From contig NZ_AP022590.1 in NCBI RefSeq assembly GCF_010731775.1, forward strand, positions 868,001 to 932,000: a DNA stretch of 64,000 nt. The letters are read 5' to 3'. The notes beneath the pieces are model-generated. The model did not search any database. It saw nothing but the letters and a program-made list of their open reading frames with translations, and was not told where the DNA came from. The DNA is from Mycobacterium mantenii. GTDB lineage: Bacteria > Actinomycetota > Actinomycetes > Mycobacteriales > Mycobacteriaceae. A program made the position numbers and the translations under genes. Of the stretch, positions 1 through 9,813 are shown one piece after another (within the stretch, counting starts at the first letter, position 1; every line of letters starts with the position of its first letter).

Positions 1-1
1 G

Positions 2-1318
2 AACTTCAGCCACGGCGACTACGCCGACCACAAAGCCGCGTACGAGCGCGTCCGGTCCGCGTCCGACGCCACCGGCCGTGCCGTCGGCGTGCTGGCCGAC
101 TTGCAGGGCCCCAAGATCCGGCTGGGGCGTTTCGCCACCGGGCCCACCTACTGGGCCGACGGTGAAACGGTACGGATCACCGTCGCCGACTGCGACGGCG
201 ACCACGACCGGGTGTCGACCACCTACAAAAACCTGGCCGAGGACGCCACCGTTGGTGACCGGATTCTGGTCGACGACGGCAAGGTCGGCCTGACCATCGA
301 CGGCATCGAGGGTGACGACGTCATCTGCACGGTCGTCGAGGGCGGCCCGGTGAGCAACAACAAGGGCATTTCGCTGCCCGGCATGAACGTGTCCGCACCG
401 GCCTTGTCGGAGAAGGACGTCGAGGATCTCACCTTCGCGCTGGAACTCGGCGTCGACCTGATCGCGCTCTCCTTCGTGCGTTCGCCCTCCGACGTCGAGT
501 TGGTGCACGAGGTGATGGACCGGGTGGGGCGGCGCGTGCCAGTGATTGCGAAGCTGGAAAAGCCGGAGGCCGTCGACAATCTGGAAGCCATAGTGCTGGC
601 CTTCGACGCGATCATGGTGGCCCGGGGCGACCTGGGCGTCGAGCTACCCCTGGAAGAGGTCCCGCTGGTGCAGAAGCGGGCCATCCAGATGGCCCGGGAG
701 AACGCGAAACCGGTGATCGTGGCGACCCAGATGCTCGATTCGATGATCGAGAGCTCACGGCCGACCCGGGCCGAGGCCTCCGACGTCGCGAACGCGGTCC
801 TCGACGGCGCCGACGCGGTGATGCTGTCCGGGGAGACCTCGGTGGGGAAGTATCCGCTGGCGGCCGTTCGGACCATGTCCCGCATCATCTGCGCGGTCGA
901 GGACAATTCCACGGCCGCGCCGCCGCTGACGCATGTGCCCCGCACCAAACGCGGGGTGATCTCGTATGCGGCCCGCGACATCGGCGAACGGCTCGATGCC
1001 AAGGCGCTGGTCGCTTTCACCCAGTCCGGCGACACGGTCAAGCGCCTCGCCCGCCTGCACACTCCGCTGCCGCTGCTGGCCTTCACCGCCTGGCCCGAGG
1101 TGCGTAGCCAGTTGGCCATGACCTGGGGCACCGAAACGTTCATCGTCCCGATGATGACCTCTACCGACGGCATGATCCGCCAGGTCGACAAGTCGCTACT
1201 GGAACTCGGCCGCTACCGGCGTGGCGACCTGGTGGTCATCGTCGCCGGCGCGCCACCTGGCACAGTAGGGTCAACAAACCTCATCCATGTGCACCGGATC
1301 GGGGAGGACGACGTCTAA
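2..1318 (+). CDS. pykA: Pyruvate kinase, 5'-truncated by the window edge
   Basis: Converts phosphoenolpyruvate and ADP to pyruvate and ATP, the last step of glycolysis in the cytosol. The reading frame is open from base 2 and begins with NFSHGDYADH, typical of the first strands of the TIM barrel, so roughly the first 35 residues lie outside the window. The B-domain follows (about residues 35-140 of the visible part). The barrel carries the VARGDLGVELP signature with the Mg-binding Glu-Asp region and ATQMLDSMI. The C-terminal domain ends in STNLIHVHRIGEDDV. The tesB-like gene begins 15 bases after the stop behind AGGAGAG, so co-transcription is likely. The family call is secure. Confidence 0.97.
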   Translation, partial: NFSHGDYADHKAAYERVRSASDATGRAVGVLADLQGPKIRLGRFATGPTYWADGETVRITVADCDGDHDRVSTTYKNLAEDATVGDRILVDDGKVGLTIDGIEGDDVICTVVEGGPVSNNKGISLPGMNVSAPALSEKDVEDLTFALELGVDLIALSFVRSPSDVELVHEVMDRVGRRVPVIAKLEKPEAVDNLEAIVLAFDAIMVARGDLGVELPLEEVPLVQKRAIQMARENAKPVIVATQMLDSMIESSRPTRAEASDVANAVLDGADAVMLSGETSVGKYPLAAVRTMSRIICAVEDNSTAAPPLTHVPRTKRGVISYAARDIGERLDAKALVAFTQSGDTVKRLARLHTPLPLLAFTAWPEVRSQLAMTWGTETFIVPMMTSTDGMIRQVDKSLLELGRYRRGDLVVIVAGAPPGTVGSTNLIHVHRIGEDDV

Positions 1319-1332
1319 CTAGAGGAGAGCGT

Positions 1333-2259
1333 GTGCCGGCCGGCTGTGAGTCTGAAGAGCCGAATGCGGTAGCAGCGGCCGCGCCACAGTCCCATCCCGA
1401 TTTCGCGGAGCTGCTGGCGACGCTCGACCTCGATCGCGTCGACGACGACCTGTTCATCGGGTCGCATCCCAGCAAGAACCCGATGCGAACCTTCGGTGGC
1501 CAGCTCATGTCGCAGGCGTTCGTCGCGAGCAGTCGCAGCCTCCTGCGCGAGGACCTGCCGCCGAGTGCGCTGTCGGTGCACTTCATCAACGGGGGAGACA
1601 CCGCAAGGGACATCGAGTTCCGCGTGACGCGGTTGCGTGACGAGCGCCGGTTTGCCAATCGGCGGGTGGATGCGATGCAGGACGGCACGCTGCTGTGCTC
1701 GGCGCTGGTCTCCTATATGGCAGGTGGCCGCGGCCTGGAACACGGCATCGCGCCCCCGGAGGTGGCCGAGCCGCACACCCAGCCCACGATCGGCGAACTG
1801 CTGCGCGGCTACGAGGAGACCGTCCCTCACTTCGTCAAGGCCCTGCAGCCCATCGAATGGCGCTACACCAACGATCCGGCGTGGGTGATGCGCACGAAAG
1901 GCGACCGGCTTCCGCACAATCGGGTCTGGGTGAAGGCGCTGGGAGAAGTGCCCGACGACCCGATGTTGCACACGGCAACAATGGTCTATTCGTCGGATAC
2001 GACGGTATTGGACTCGGTTATCACGACGCACGGTCTTTCCTGGGGATTCGACCGCATATTCGCCGCTTCAGCGAATCATTCCATTTGGTTTCACCGGCAG
2101 GTCAACTTCAACGACTGGGTGTTGTACTCCACATCGTCGCCGGTGGCGGCGGATTCGCGAGGGCTGGGTACCGGGCATTTCTTCGACCGGTCCGGGCAGC
2201 CGCTGGCCACCGTGGTCCAAGAGGGCGTCCTGAAGTATTTCCCATCTTCGAGCCGCTAA
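1333..2259 (+). CDS. tesB: Acyl-CoA thioesterase II (TesB family)
   Basis: Predicted to hydrolyse acyl-CoA to free fatty acid and CoA in the cytosol. At 308 residues it has the double-hotdog size of the family. The N-terminal hotdog contains RTFGGQLMSQAF. The C-terminal hotdog contains NHSIWFHR and ends near a conserved Gln (VVQEGVLKYF), which in TesB enzymes belongs to the Asp-Thr-Gln catalytic set. The GTG start has AGGAGAG just upstream. It matches M. tuberculosis tesB1 (Rv1618) by position after pykA. Substrate chain length cannot be read from sequence. Confidence 0.92.
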   Translation: MPAGCESEEPNAVAAAAPQSHPDFAELLATLDLDRVDDDLFIGSHPSKNPMRTFGGQLMSQAFVASSRSLLREDLPPSALSVHFINGGDTARDIEFRVTRLRDERRFANRRVDAMQDGTLLCSALVSYMAGGRGLEHGIAPPEVAEPHTQPTIGELLRGYEETVPHFVKALQPIEWRYTNDPAWVMRTKGDRLPHNRVWVKALGEVPDDPMLHTATMVYSSDTTVLDSVITTHGLSWGFDRIFAASANHSIWFHRQVNFNDWVLYSTSSPVAADSRGLGTGHFFDRSGQPLATVVQEGVLKYFPSSSR

Positions 2260-2359
2260 ATCGTTACCCGATAGCCGCGAATAATCCCCCCGCATTCGGG
2301 TCCTGTGCGGCCGCGATCGGGCGTAACTTTGACGTAGCCGGGTAATCGGTGCGGAGGCG

Positions 2360-3805
2360 GTGGTGAAAGTCGCCAAGCTGTTGTCAGCGCATCGGGAGGT
2401 GAATGTGAACGGGCCAGTGGTGGACGTCACAGTAGCAAGACCCCGCGCGCGCGAACGCGTTGTCGTGTCGGTGGATTCACTGGCGGTCCGCCTGCTCGGC
2501 GCATTGGCGGTGTTCGTTGCGGCTTGCTGGTTCATCGAAATTCTCGCTCGGCACCACAGGCATCCGGACTGGGACTACACCGATCGGTTGGCCTGGTCGC
2601 TGACGGTTCTGGTGGCGGTGGCGTGGATAGCCCGCGGCATTTTCCTGGGCCGCCCGGTGACGACGATGCACGCGGTGGCCGCCGCCTTGTTCGTGCTGGC
2701 GGGATTGGGACTGCATGTGTTGTCCTTCGATCTGCTCGGTGACCTGGTGATCGCCAGTTCGGGCATGGCATTGATGTGGCCGACGACCTCGTATCCTCGG
2801 CCCGGCGACCTGCCGCGCGTGTGGAAACTGGTCAACGCAACCGGTGGCGACGCGCTGGCGCCGTTCGCCATGCAGACCGGCAAGAGCTATCACTTCACCG
2901 CCGATGGAACCGCGGCTCTGGCCTACCGGACGCGGATGGGAATCGCCGTGGTCAGCGGCGACCCGATCGGGGATGAGGCGCATTTCCCAGAACTGGTCGC
3001 CGATTTCGCCGCCACCTGCCACGCGCACGGATGGCGCATCGCCGTGGTGGGGTGCGGCGAGCGCCGGCTCAACCTGTGGAACGACTCGACCGTGTTGGGA
3101 CAATCGTTGCGGCCCATACCGATTGGCCGCGATGTGGTCGTCGACGTGTCCAGCTTCGACATGGTCGGCCGCAAGTTCCGTAACCTGCGTCAGGCGGTGA
3201 AGCGCACCCACAACTGTGGTGTGACAACCGAAATCGTGTCCGAGCAGGAGCTCGACGACAAGCTGCTGGCCGAGCTGACCGAGGTGGTGCGGGAGTCATC
3301 CAAGGGGGCCGACGCCGATCGCGGATTCCACATGAACCTCGACGGCGTTCTGGAAGGCCGATTCCCCGGAATACAGCTCATCATCGCCAGGGATGCGACG
3401 GGCAAGGTCCAAGCGTTTCACCGCTACGCCACCGCGGGCGGCGGTAGCGACATCACCCTCGACGTGCCATGGCGCCGGCGCGGTGCTCCCAACGGGCTCG
3501 ATGAGCGGCTCAGCGTCGACATGATCATGGCCGGCAAAGAGGTTGGGGCGCAGCGGGTATCGCTGGCGTTCGCCGCGTTCCCCGAGATTTTCGACGATAA
3601 GAACCGCGGTTGGATGCAGCGCATCTTCTACGGGTTGACCCACGTTCTGGACCCGTTGATCGCCCTGGAGTCGTTGTATCGGTACGTGCGTAAGTGGCAT
3701 GCCCTTGACGCCCGGCGCTACGCGCTGATCTCCATGACTCAGATCGTCCCGCTATTGTTCGTGCTGTTGTCGCTGGAGTTCATGCCACGCCGGCGGCACC
3801 TCTGA
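2360..3805 (+). CDS. Membrane protein with DUF2156 (MprF/LysX-type) C-terminal domain
   Basis: A 481-residue protein related by position to Rv1619. The first ~140 residues form several hydrophobic helices. The rest is a DUF2156 domain, the GNAT-fold module that in MprF and LysX transfers amino acids to phosphatidylglycerol; its segment TRMGIAVVSGDPIGDE closely resembles [16 protein letters not shown] in LysX in this same window. There is no synthetase domain, so the donor (if any) is unknown. Other GTG starts nearby are possible. The 3' end overlaps the convergent cydC end by 54 bases. A role in envelope lipid modification is inference. Confidence 0.8.
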   Translation: MVKVAKLLSAHREVNVNGPVVDVTVARPRARERVVVSVDSLAVRLLGALAVFVAACWFIEILARHHRHPDWDYTDRLAWSLTVLVAVAWIARGIFLGRPVTTMHAVAAALFVLAGLGLHVLSFDLLGDLVIASSGMALMWPTTSYPRPGDLPRVWKLVNATGGDALAPFAMQTGKSYHFTADGTAALAYRTRMGIAVVSGDPIGDEAHFPELVADFAATCHAHGWRIAVVGCGERRLNLWNDSTVLGQSLRPIPIGRDVVVDVSSFDMVGRKFRNLRQAVKRTHNCGVTTEIVSEQELDDKLLAELTEVVRESSKGADADRGFHMNLDGVLEGRFPGIQLIIARDATGKVQAFHRYATAGGGSDITLDVPWRRRGAPNGLDERLSVDMIMAGKEVGAQRVSLAFAAFPEIFDDKNRGWMQRIFYGLTHVLDPLIALESLYRYVRKWHALDARRYALISMTQIVPLLFVLLSLEFMPRRRHL

Positions 3806-5518
3806 GTGCGCAGCAGCCTGTCGACTCTCCTCGATCTTCAGTTCCCGAACATCAATCCCCTCGGGTAGGTGGTGTGTCGCCACCACCACCGTCCGCTCCG
3901 GGGACATCAACCGCGAATCCGGGGCCAGCAGATCCGGCAGGACCGCTTCGGCGTCGCTGACGTCGAGGTGTTCGGTGGGCTCGTCGAGCAGCACGATCCG
4001 GGCGGGCGATATCACCGCCCGGGCCAGCAACAGTCTTCTGCGTTGGCCGGCCGAAAGGGCTTGCGCGCCACCGGTGAGCACCGTGGACAAACCGTCGGGC
4101 AGACCGGCGAGCCACGCACCCAGGCCGACCGCGTCCAGTGCGGTCGTCAGTTCGTTGTCTGAGCAATCCCCGCGTGCGACCAGCAGGTTGTCCCGGACGG
4201 TGGTGGCAAAGATGTGTGCGTCCTCGGCGAAAAACCCGATAGCCCTGCGCAAATCGCCCTCATCGAACTCGTGCAGGGCGCTGCCGTTCAGCGTGATCCG
4301 CCCGCCCAGGGGCGGCAGCAGGCCGGCGAGCGTCATCAGCAGGGTCGTCTTCCCCGAACCGCTGGCGCCGGTGATGGCCAGTCGAGCGCCCGGCGGCAGG
4401 TCCATCACAATCGGGGTTGAGGGTGCCGCGTCGTCGTGGCCGCAACGGACGTCGGCGGACAACCTGCCGGTGCCTGCCGGTGCGGGCGCGTTCGTCGGTG
4501 CCCGTTCGGGTTCGGGCGGGGTCAGTTCGAGCAATCGACGCGCGGCGATCCGTGACCGCGTCAACTGGACGGCGGCCGCCGGCAACGGCGTCATCGCCTC
4601 GAAGGCGGACAGTGGCAGCAGCATGAGCACGGCCAGCGTGGTGGGCGCGACCGCGTGCGCCAACCCGATCCCGGACATCACCGCGCCCAGCACGCTGGCC
4701 CCGATCGCCGCGGTGGGCATCGCCTCGGCAATGGCCGCCGGTCTGGCGGCGGCATCCAGAGCGTCGCCCCAAACGCGTTGACGGCGTTGTGATTCCGCGA
4801 TGATATTGGGGAGCAGGCCCGCGACCCGGAGTTCGGGGGCATGTTCGAGAGCGAACATCGCCGACGTGTCGCGTTCGGAATGATGCTGGCGCGCAAGGTT
4901 TTCCTGGTTCGCGGCGGCCCGGCCCGCAAGCCGGGGAGCGACAAAGCCGGCGATCAGCAGGCAGATGGCCAGCACCACGGCCGCCGACGGTGAAATGGCG
5001 GCGACGACCGCGGTCGCCGCCAGGGCCAGCACCACCGCGACGCCGATCGGCACCAGGGCCCGCACCAGAACGTTGGCCAGTTCGTCGACGTCCGCACCCA
5101 CCCGGGCCACCAGTTCACCGCTGTGCAGCCGGACGGCGGCCGCCGCCGGACCGCGCGCCAGCCGTCGGTAGATCTGTACCCGCGCGGTGCCGGCCGCGCG
5201 TAGGGCCGTGTCGTGGGTGGCCAGTCGCTCGCAGTAGTGCAGCACGGCCCGCGAGATCGCGAACAGCCGGACCGCGACCGCCGCGACCGACAGGTCCAGC
5301 ACGGGCGGCATCTGCCAGGCGCGCGTGATCAACCACGCCGCCACACCGGCCAGGGCGAGCGCGCTGCCCAGCGAGAGCACGCCGAGCGCAATCGCCGCCA
5401 GGACCCGCGGCCACCGCGGGCGCAGCAGCTCGGCGCCGGCCAGCAGCAGGTCGTGGCGGCGACCCGCCGCGCCCGGCTTCGCCGCGCTTGCGATCGCCGC
5501 GGGATCAGGCCGGGGCAT
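3752..5518 (-). CDS. cydC: ABC exporter subunit CydC for cytochrome bd assembly
   Basis: Half of the heterodimeric CydDC ABC exporter, which in characterised bacteria moves thiols or heme-related cargo needed for cytochrome bd assembly. The protein has 588 residues: an N-terminal six-helix membrane domain (about 20-310), then a nucleotide-binding domain with Walker A GASGSGKTTL, signature LSAGQRRR and Walker B IVLLDEPTEHLD. The ATG at 5518 was chosen because it overlaps the cydD end by 14 bases; the longer frame to 5581 runs deep into cydD. It is the last gene of cydA-B-D-C. Its tail overlaps the convergent DUF2156 gene by 54 bases. Confidence 0.93.
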   Translation of the reverse strand: MPRPDPAAIASAAKPGAAGRRHDLLLAGAELLRPRWPRVLAAIALGVLSLGSALALAGVAAWLITRAWQMPPVLDLSVAAVAVRLFAISRAVLHYCERLATHDTALRAAGTARVQIYRRLARGPAAAAVRLHSGELVARVGADVDELANVLVRALVPIGVAVVLALAATAVVAAISPSAAVVLAICLLIAGFVAPRLAGRAAANQENLARQHHSERDTSAMFALEHAPELRVAGLLPNIIAESQRRQRVWGDALDAAARPAAIAEAMPTAAIGASVLGAVMSGIGLAHAVAPTTLAVLMLLPLSAFEAMTPLPAAAVQLTRSRIAARRLLELTPPEPERAPTNAPAPAGTGRLSADVRCGHDDAAPSTPIVMDLPPGARLAITGASGSGKTTLLMTLAGLLPPLGGRITLNGSALHEFDEGDLRRAIGFFAEDAHIFATTVRDNLLVARGDCSDNELTTALDAVGLGAWLAGLPDGLSTVLTGGAQALSAGQRRRLLLARAVISPARIVLLDEPTEHLDVSDAEAVLPDLLAPDSRLMSPERTVVVATHHLPEGIDVRELKIEESRQAAAHSEVPPAWHELQRQQHEQ

Positions 5519-7184
5519 ACCGCATCCCCCGCTCGGCGACCACCTCGACGACCTGGTCGCCGATGGCCAGGACCGGCGCACGGTGGCCGACGACGATCAC
5601 CGTCGCACCGGCCCGGGCTCGCTCGACGATGGCCCGCAGGACGCGTTGCTCGGTGGCCGCGTCCAGGTGTGCGGTCGGCTCGTCGAGCAACAGCACGCCG
5701 GCCGTCGAGCCGAGCGCTCGGGCGAGGCCCAGCCGTTGCCGTTGTCCCAGCGACAACCCGACACCGCCGCGCCCCAGCACGGTTGCGCCCCCACCGGGCA
5801 GCCCCGTCAAGACCACGTCGAATCCGGAATCAGCACAAGCCTTTTCGACGTCGTCGAGGTTCCCGAACAGCATCAGGTTGTCGTCGACGGTGCCCGGCAC
5901 CAGCACTGGGCGTTGCGGCAGCCAGGACAGCTGCGCCCACCACCCGTTCGGCTCCAGGTCGGCGACGTCCACGCCGTCCACGATGACCCGGCCCGACGAA
6001 GGCACGCTGATGCCGGCAATCGCCTGCAGGGTGGTGCTCTTGCCGGCGCCGTTACGCCCTGTCAGTACCGTCACCGTGCCGGGCACGATGACCGCGCTGA
6101 GATCACGTGGCGCCTCGCCGTCGCGGCCATGCACGGTCAGGTGGTCAAGGCGCATCCGCGCACCGCGCGCGGTGACCGTCCGGGTTTTGGCCTTCGACGC
6201 GGTCGGCTCGCCGATCAGGGCGAACGCCGCATCGGCGGCGGTCTTGCCGTCCTGAGAGGCATGGAATTCCACGCCGACGCGGCGCAGCGGCCAGTACACG
6301 TCCGGCGCCAGCAACAGGACCGTCAAACCGGCGGTCAAAGTCATCTCACCGAACACCAGACGAAGGCCTATCCCGACGGCGATCAACGCCACTCCCAGCG
6401 TGGCCAGCAATTCCAGCACCAACGCCGACAAGAACGCGATCCGCAATGTCGCCATGGTCGAGCGCCGGTGCGCGGCAGCCAGTTCGGCGATGCGGTGTTC
6501 CGGGCCCGAGCTGCGCCCCAGCGCCCGCAGCGTGGGGATGCCGGCGATCAGGTCCAGCAACCGGGCCTGCAGGGTCGTCATCGCGGAAAGCGCCGCCGCC
6601 GATCGGTCAGCGGTAGCCAGCCCGATCAGCACCATGAAGATCGGTATCAGTGGCAGCGTGATCGCCACGACCAGCACCGATTTCACGTCGTATGCCGCGA
6701 TCACGGCGACCGTGGCCGGGGTCAGGACGGCGGCGAGCAGCAACGTCGGCAGGTAGCCGGTGAAGTAGGGGCGCAAGCCGTCCAGTCCGCGGGTGACCAC
6801 GACGGCGGCGGCGTCGCGTTGCGCGGCGAGCTCACCGGGCTGCCTGGCGGTCACTGCCGCCAGCACCTGACCCGACAGGTCGGCGATGACGGCGCTGGCG
6901 CCCCGCTGGCCCAGCCGGGCCTGAAGCCACTGCGTCACCGCGCGGACGATCCAGAGCGCCAACAGGATTGACAACGGCCTCAGCCAGACGTGCAGACTCC
7001 GGGCCGACGGATCGCCGACCACGCGGGCGACGATGCCCGCCAACGCGATCGCCGAGCCGATCGCGCAGCCGGAGATCAGCACACCGCAGCCCACCGCGGC
7101 GACCAGATAGCGGCGCAGTGCCGGCGAAACTCGCCACAGTCTGGGGTCCAGTGGCGCACGGCTGGTGCGGTCCCTACCGCTCAG
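5505..7184 (-). CDS. cydD: ABC exporter subunit CydD, possible CTG start
   Basis: Partner of CydC. Membrane domain first, then an ATPase domain with Walker A GRNGAGKSTT, signature LSLGQRQRLG and Walker B VLLLDEPTAHLD. Homology starts at SRAPLDPRLWRVSP, but no in-frame ATG or GTG lies just before it. The best-placed codon is CTG at 7184, which forms a CTGA overlap with the cydB stop (TGA 7183-7181), mirroring the ATGA/GTGA overlaps seen in the arg operon of this window. A TTG at 7253 is the next candidate. The frame stays open to 7616 inside cydB, but that extension is not protein-like. Function secure, start uncertain. Confidence 0.9.
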   Translation of the reverse strand: MSGRDRTSRAPLDPRLWRVSPALRRYLVAAVGCGVLISGCAIGSAIALAGIVARVVGDPSARSLHVWLRPLSILLALWIVRAVTQWLQARLGQRGASAVIADLSGQVLAAVTARQPGELAAQRDAAAVVVTRGLDGLRPYFTGYLPTLLLAAVLTPATVAVIAAYDVKSVLVVAITLPLIPIFMVLIGLATADRSAAALSAMTTLQARLLDLIAGIPTLRALGRSSGPEHRIAELAAAHRRSTMATLRIAFLSALVLELLATLGVALIAVGIGLRLVFGEMTLTAGLTVLLLAPDVYWPLRRVGVEFHASQDGKTAADAAFALIGEPTASKAKTRTVTARGARMRLDHLTVHGRDGEAPRDLSAVIVPGTVTVLTGRNGAGKSTTLQAIAGISVPSSGRVIVDGVDVADLEPNGWWAQLSWLPQRPVLVPGTVDDNLMLFGNLDDVEKACADSGFDVVLTGLPGGGATVLGRGGVGLSLGQRQRLGLARALGSTAGVLLLDEPTAHLDAATEQRVLRAIVERARAGATVIVVGHRAPVLAIGDQVVEVVAERGMRYAPA

Positions 7185-8221
7185 GACGCGCGCCTTGCCA
7201 GACCGATCGGCGCCGGTATCCGGTCGGCCGAGATCCGTTGCCGGAAAATCCAATACGACCAGGCTTGGTACACCACCGTGAGCGGGGCCATGAACGCCGT
7301 CACCCAGGTCATCACCTTGAGGGTGTAGTGGGTGGAGGAGACGTTGTAGATGGTCAGGCTCCATTGCCTGTTCAGCGTCGAAGGCACCAGGTTGGGATAC
7401 AGCGAGCCGAAGAGCAGGATCACCACGGCCGCGACCACCAGCGCGACGCAGGTGAACGCCCAGCCGTCGGACCCGCGTCGCCACACCAGAAGCACCGCCG
7501 CCAGCTGCGCCAGCACCGCCGCGGCCAGCACCAGCCATGTCCAGTCTTTGCCATAAGCCAGTTGCGTCCAAAGTCCAAAGCCGGCAACCAATCCGGTGAC
7601 CGGTAACGACAACCAAACCCCGAATCGGTACGCGTCGTCACGGATGGCGCCGGAGGTCTTCAGCGCGACGAACGCCGCTCCGTAAAACAGGAACAACCCG
7701 GCGGTGGCCAGGCCGCCCAAGATCGTGTACGCGTTGAGCACATCGGTGATCGACAGGTGAATGTGGCCGTCGGCGTCCACCGGGAGCCCTCGCACCAGGA
7801 TCGCGAACGCGACACCCCACAAGACGGCCGGCAGCCACGACCCCGCCGCGATGCCGACATCGGCCCAGCCGCGCCATTTCGTGTCATCGATCTTGCCGCG
7901 CCACTCGATCGCCACGGCGCGCACGATCATGCCGAACAGGATCGCCAGCAGCGGCAGGTACAGCGTCGAGAACACGGACGCGTACCAGCCGGGGAAGGCG
8001 GCGAACATGGCTGCGCCGCCGACGATCAGCCAGACCTCGTTGCCATCCCAGACCGGTCCGATGGTGTTGAGGGCCGTACGGCGCAACGGTTCGGCCTCAC
8101 CGATGCCGACGCGCGCGAACGGCTCCATCAACATGCCCACACCGAAGTCGAAGCCCTCGAGGATGAAGAAACCCAGGAACAGCACACCGATGATGCAAAA
8201 CCACAACTCCTGCAGTCCCAC
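7181..8221 (-). CDS. cydB: Cytochrome bd quinol oxidase subunit II
   Basis: Membrane subunit of the high-affinity bd terminal oxidase, which reduces oxygen using menaquinol. At 346 residues it has the usual length and about eight or nine hydrophobic helices. The N-terminus GFFILEGFDFGVGML and the segment WDGNEVWLI are family signatures. The GTG start at 8221 has AAAGGAG upstream. The gene follows cydA by 31 bases and its stop overlaps the proposed CTG of cydD, so the four cyd genes are one transcript. Matches Rv1622c by order. Confidence 0.96.
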   Translation of the reverse strand: MGLQELWFCIIGVLFLGFFILEGFDFGVGMLMEPFARVGIGEAEPLRRTALNTIGPVWDGNEVWLIVGGAAMFAAFPGWYASVFSTLYLPLLAILFGMIVRAVAIEWRGKIDDTKWRGWADVGIAAGSWLPAVLWGVAFAILVRGLPVDADGHIHLSITDVLNAYTILGGLATAGLFLFYGAAFVALKTSGAIRDDAYRFGVWLSLPVTGLVAGFGLWTQLAYGKDWTWLVLAAAVLAQLAAVLLVWRRGSDGWAFTCVALVVAAVVILLFGSLYPNLVPSTLNRQWSLTIYNVSSTHYTLKVMTWVTAFMAPLTVVYQAWSYWIFRQRISADRIPAPIGLARRAS

Positions 8222-8252
8222 CGTGTCAACTCCTTTCGGTGTCGGTTAGCCG

Positions 8253-9725
8253 TTAGTAGGCGAACGACAGCGGTGCCACCTCGTCATCGCTGGGCGCCTG
8301 CGGGGGAGCCGGTTCCGCGTCGTGCTCCAGCGGCCCCTCGACGACGTAGCGCTTGAGCAGGAAGAACCAGAGGACCGCGAGCACCGCGTAGACGAGCGTG
8401 AAGGTCACCAGGGACGTGATGACCATGCCGGGCACGTGATGCGACACCCCCTCGCGGACCGTCATCCGAATCAATTGGTCCCCATTGGGATTGGGTGCCA
8501 CCACCCATGGCTGGCGGCCCATCTCGGTGAAAACCCAACCCGAGATGTTGGCCAGAAATGGCGTGGGGATGGTGAGCAGGGCGAACCAGGACACCCAGCG
8601 GCTCTTGGGAGTTCGCCCGCGACGGGTCACCCACAACACGGTCAGGGCGAACAACACCGGGATCGCCAGGAATCCGATCATCGCGCGGAAGGACCAGTAG
8701 GTGACGAACAGGTTGGGCCGGTAGTCGTCGGTTCCGAAGCGCTGCTGGTACTCCTGCTGTAGCTCGTCCACCCCGCGCAGCGTCACGCCGCTGAGTTTGC
8801 CTTCGGCCAGGAACGGCAGCACGTAATGCACCTTGATCACTTCGGCGACGCTGCCGCAGTTGTTGTGCGTGCCGATCGTCAGCACCGAGAAGTCGGGGTC
8901 GGTCTGCGTGTGGCACAAGGCCTCCGCCGAGGCCATCTTCATCGGCTGCTGGACGAACATCAGCTTGCCCTGCCGGTCACCGGTGAAGAACAAGCCGACC
9001 GTGGCGATCAGCACCACCCCGCATCCGAGGATGGCCGCGGGGCGAAACATGGTGCGGGCATCGGCTTGTGCTTCGGGGGTGGTGGACCCAGGCTTGCCTG
9101 AGCGCACCAGCCACCATGCGCTGACCGCGGCGACGAAGGTGCCCGCAACCAGCAGCGCTCCCATCACGGTGTGTGAAAACGCCGCTTGCGCAGTATTATT
9201 CGACAGCAGGGCGAAGATGTCGTTCAGCTCGGCGCGCCGCGTCGCCGGGTTGTAGTGCGCGCCGACCGGGTGCTGCATGAACGAGTTCGCCGCGATGATG
9301 AAGAACGCCGATGCGTTGACGCCGAACGCCACGATCCAGATGCAGGCCAGGTGGATGAGTTTCGGCAGCCGGCTCCAGCCGAAGATCCACAGGCCGATGA
9401 ACGTGGATTCGAAGAAGAAGGCGAACAGCCCCTCCATCGCTAGTGGCGCACCGAAGATGTCGCCGACGAACTTGGAGTACTCACTCCAGTTCATCCCGAA
9501 CTGAAATTCCTGGACGATCCCGGTCGCCACGCCGATGGCGAAGTTGATCAGAAACAGCTTGCCGAAGAATTTGGTCAGCCGGTACCAGGCGGTGTTACCG
9601 GTTGCCACCCATACCGTTTGCATGATGGCGAGCAGCGGCGCCAAGCCGATCGTGAGCGGCACGAAGATGAAGTGGTAGACGGTAGTGATACCGAACTGCC
9701 ACCGCGAAATATCGACGACATTCAT
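8253..9725 (-). CDS. cydA: Cytochrome bd quinol oxidase subunit I
   Basis: Heme-bearing subunit of the bd oxidase, the respiratory route used at low oxygen or when the bc1-aa3 branch is blocked. The protein has 490 residues. Visible signatures are ISRWQFG with the early heme-ligand His in VYHFIF, the GIVQEFQFGMNWSEYS heme/quinol segment, and GRQPWVV after the Q-loop region. The ATG at 9725 is preceded by GGGAGATGAC. First gene of cydABDC. The short region 9726-9813 upstream shows no clear CRP or other palindrome. Confidence 0.97.
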   Translation of the reverse strand: MNVVDISRWQFGITTVYHFIFVPLTIGLAPLLAIMQTVWVATGNTAWYRLTKFFGKLFLINFAIGVATGIVQEFQFGMNWSEYSKFVGDIFGAPLAMEGLFAFFFESTFIGLWIFGWSRLPKLIHLACIWIVAFGVNASAFFIIAANSFMQHPVGAHYNPATRRAELNDIFALLSNNTAQAAFSHTVMGALLVAGTFVAAVSAWWLVRSGKPGSTTPEAQADARTMFRPAAILGCGVVLIATVGLFFTGDRQGKLMFVQQPMKMASAEALCHTQTDPDFSVLTIGTHNNCGSVAEVIKVHYVLPFLAEGKLSGVTLRGVDELQQEYQQRFGTDDYRPNLFVTYWSFRAMIGFLAIPVLFALTVLWVTRRGRTPKSRWVSWFALLTIPTPFLANISGWVFTEMGRQPWVVAPNPNGDQLIRMTVREGVSHHVPGMVITSLVTFTLVYAVLAVLWFFLLKRYVVEGPLEHDAEPAPPQAPSDDEVAPLSFAY

Positions 9726-9813
9726 CTGTCATCTCCCGAGACTGCGGAGGCCCGATCAACGGCTACGACAGAGTGTAGTAGATGAGTCGGCGCCCGCGCT
9801 ACCGGCGTCCTCC

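Noticed and set aside
5325..6971. 548-residue open frame antisense to cydD
   Set aside because: Shadow with low-complexity Arg/Gln/Asp-rich translation; cydD occupies the region with intact ABC motifs.
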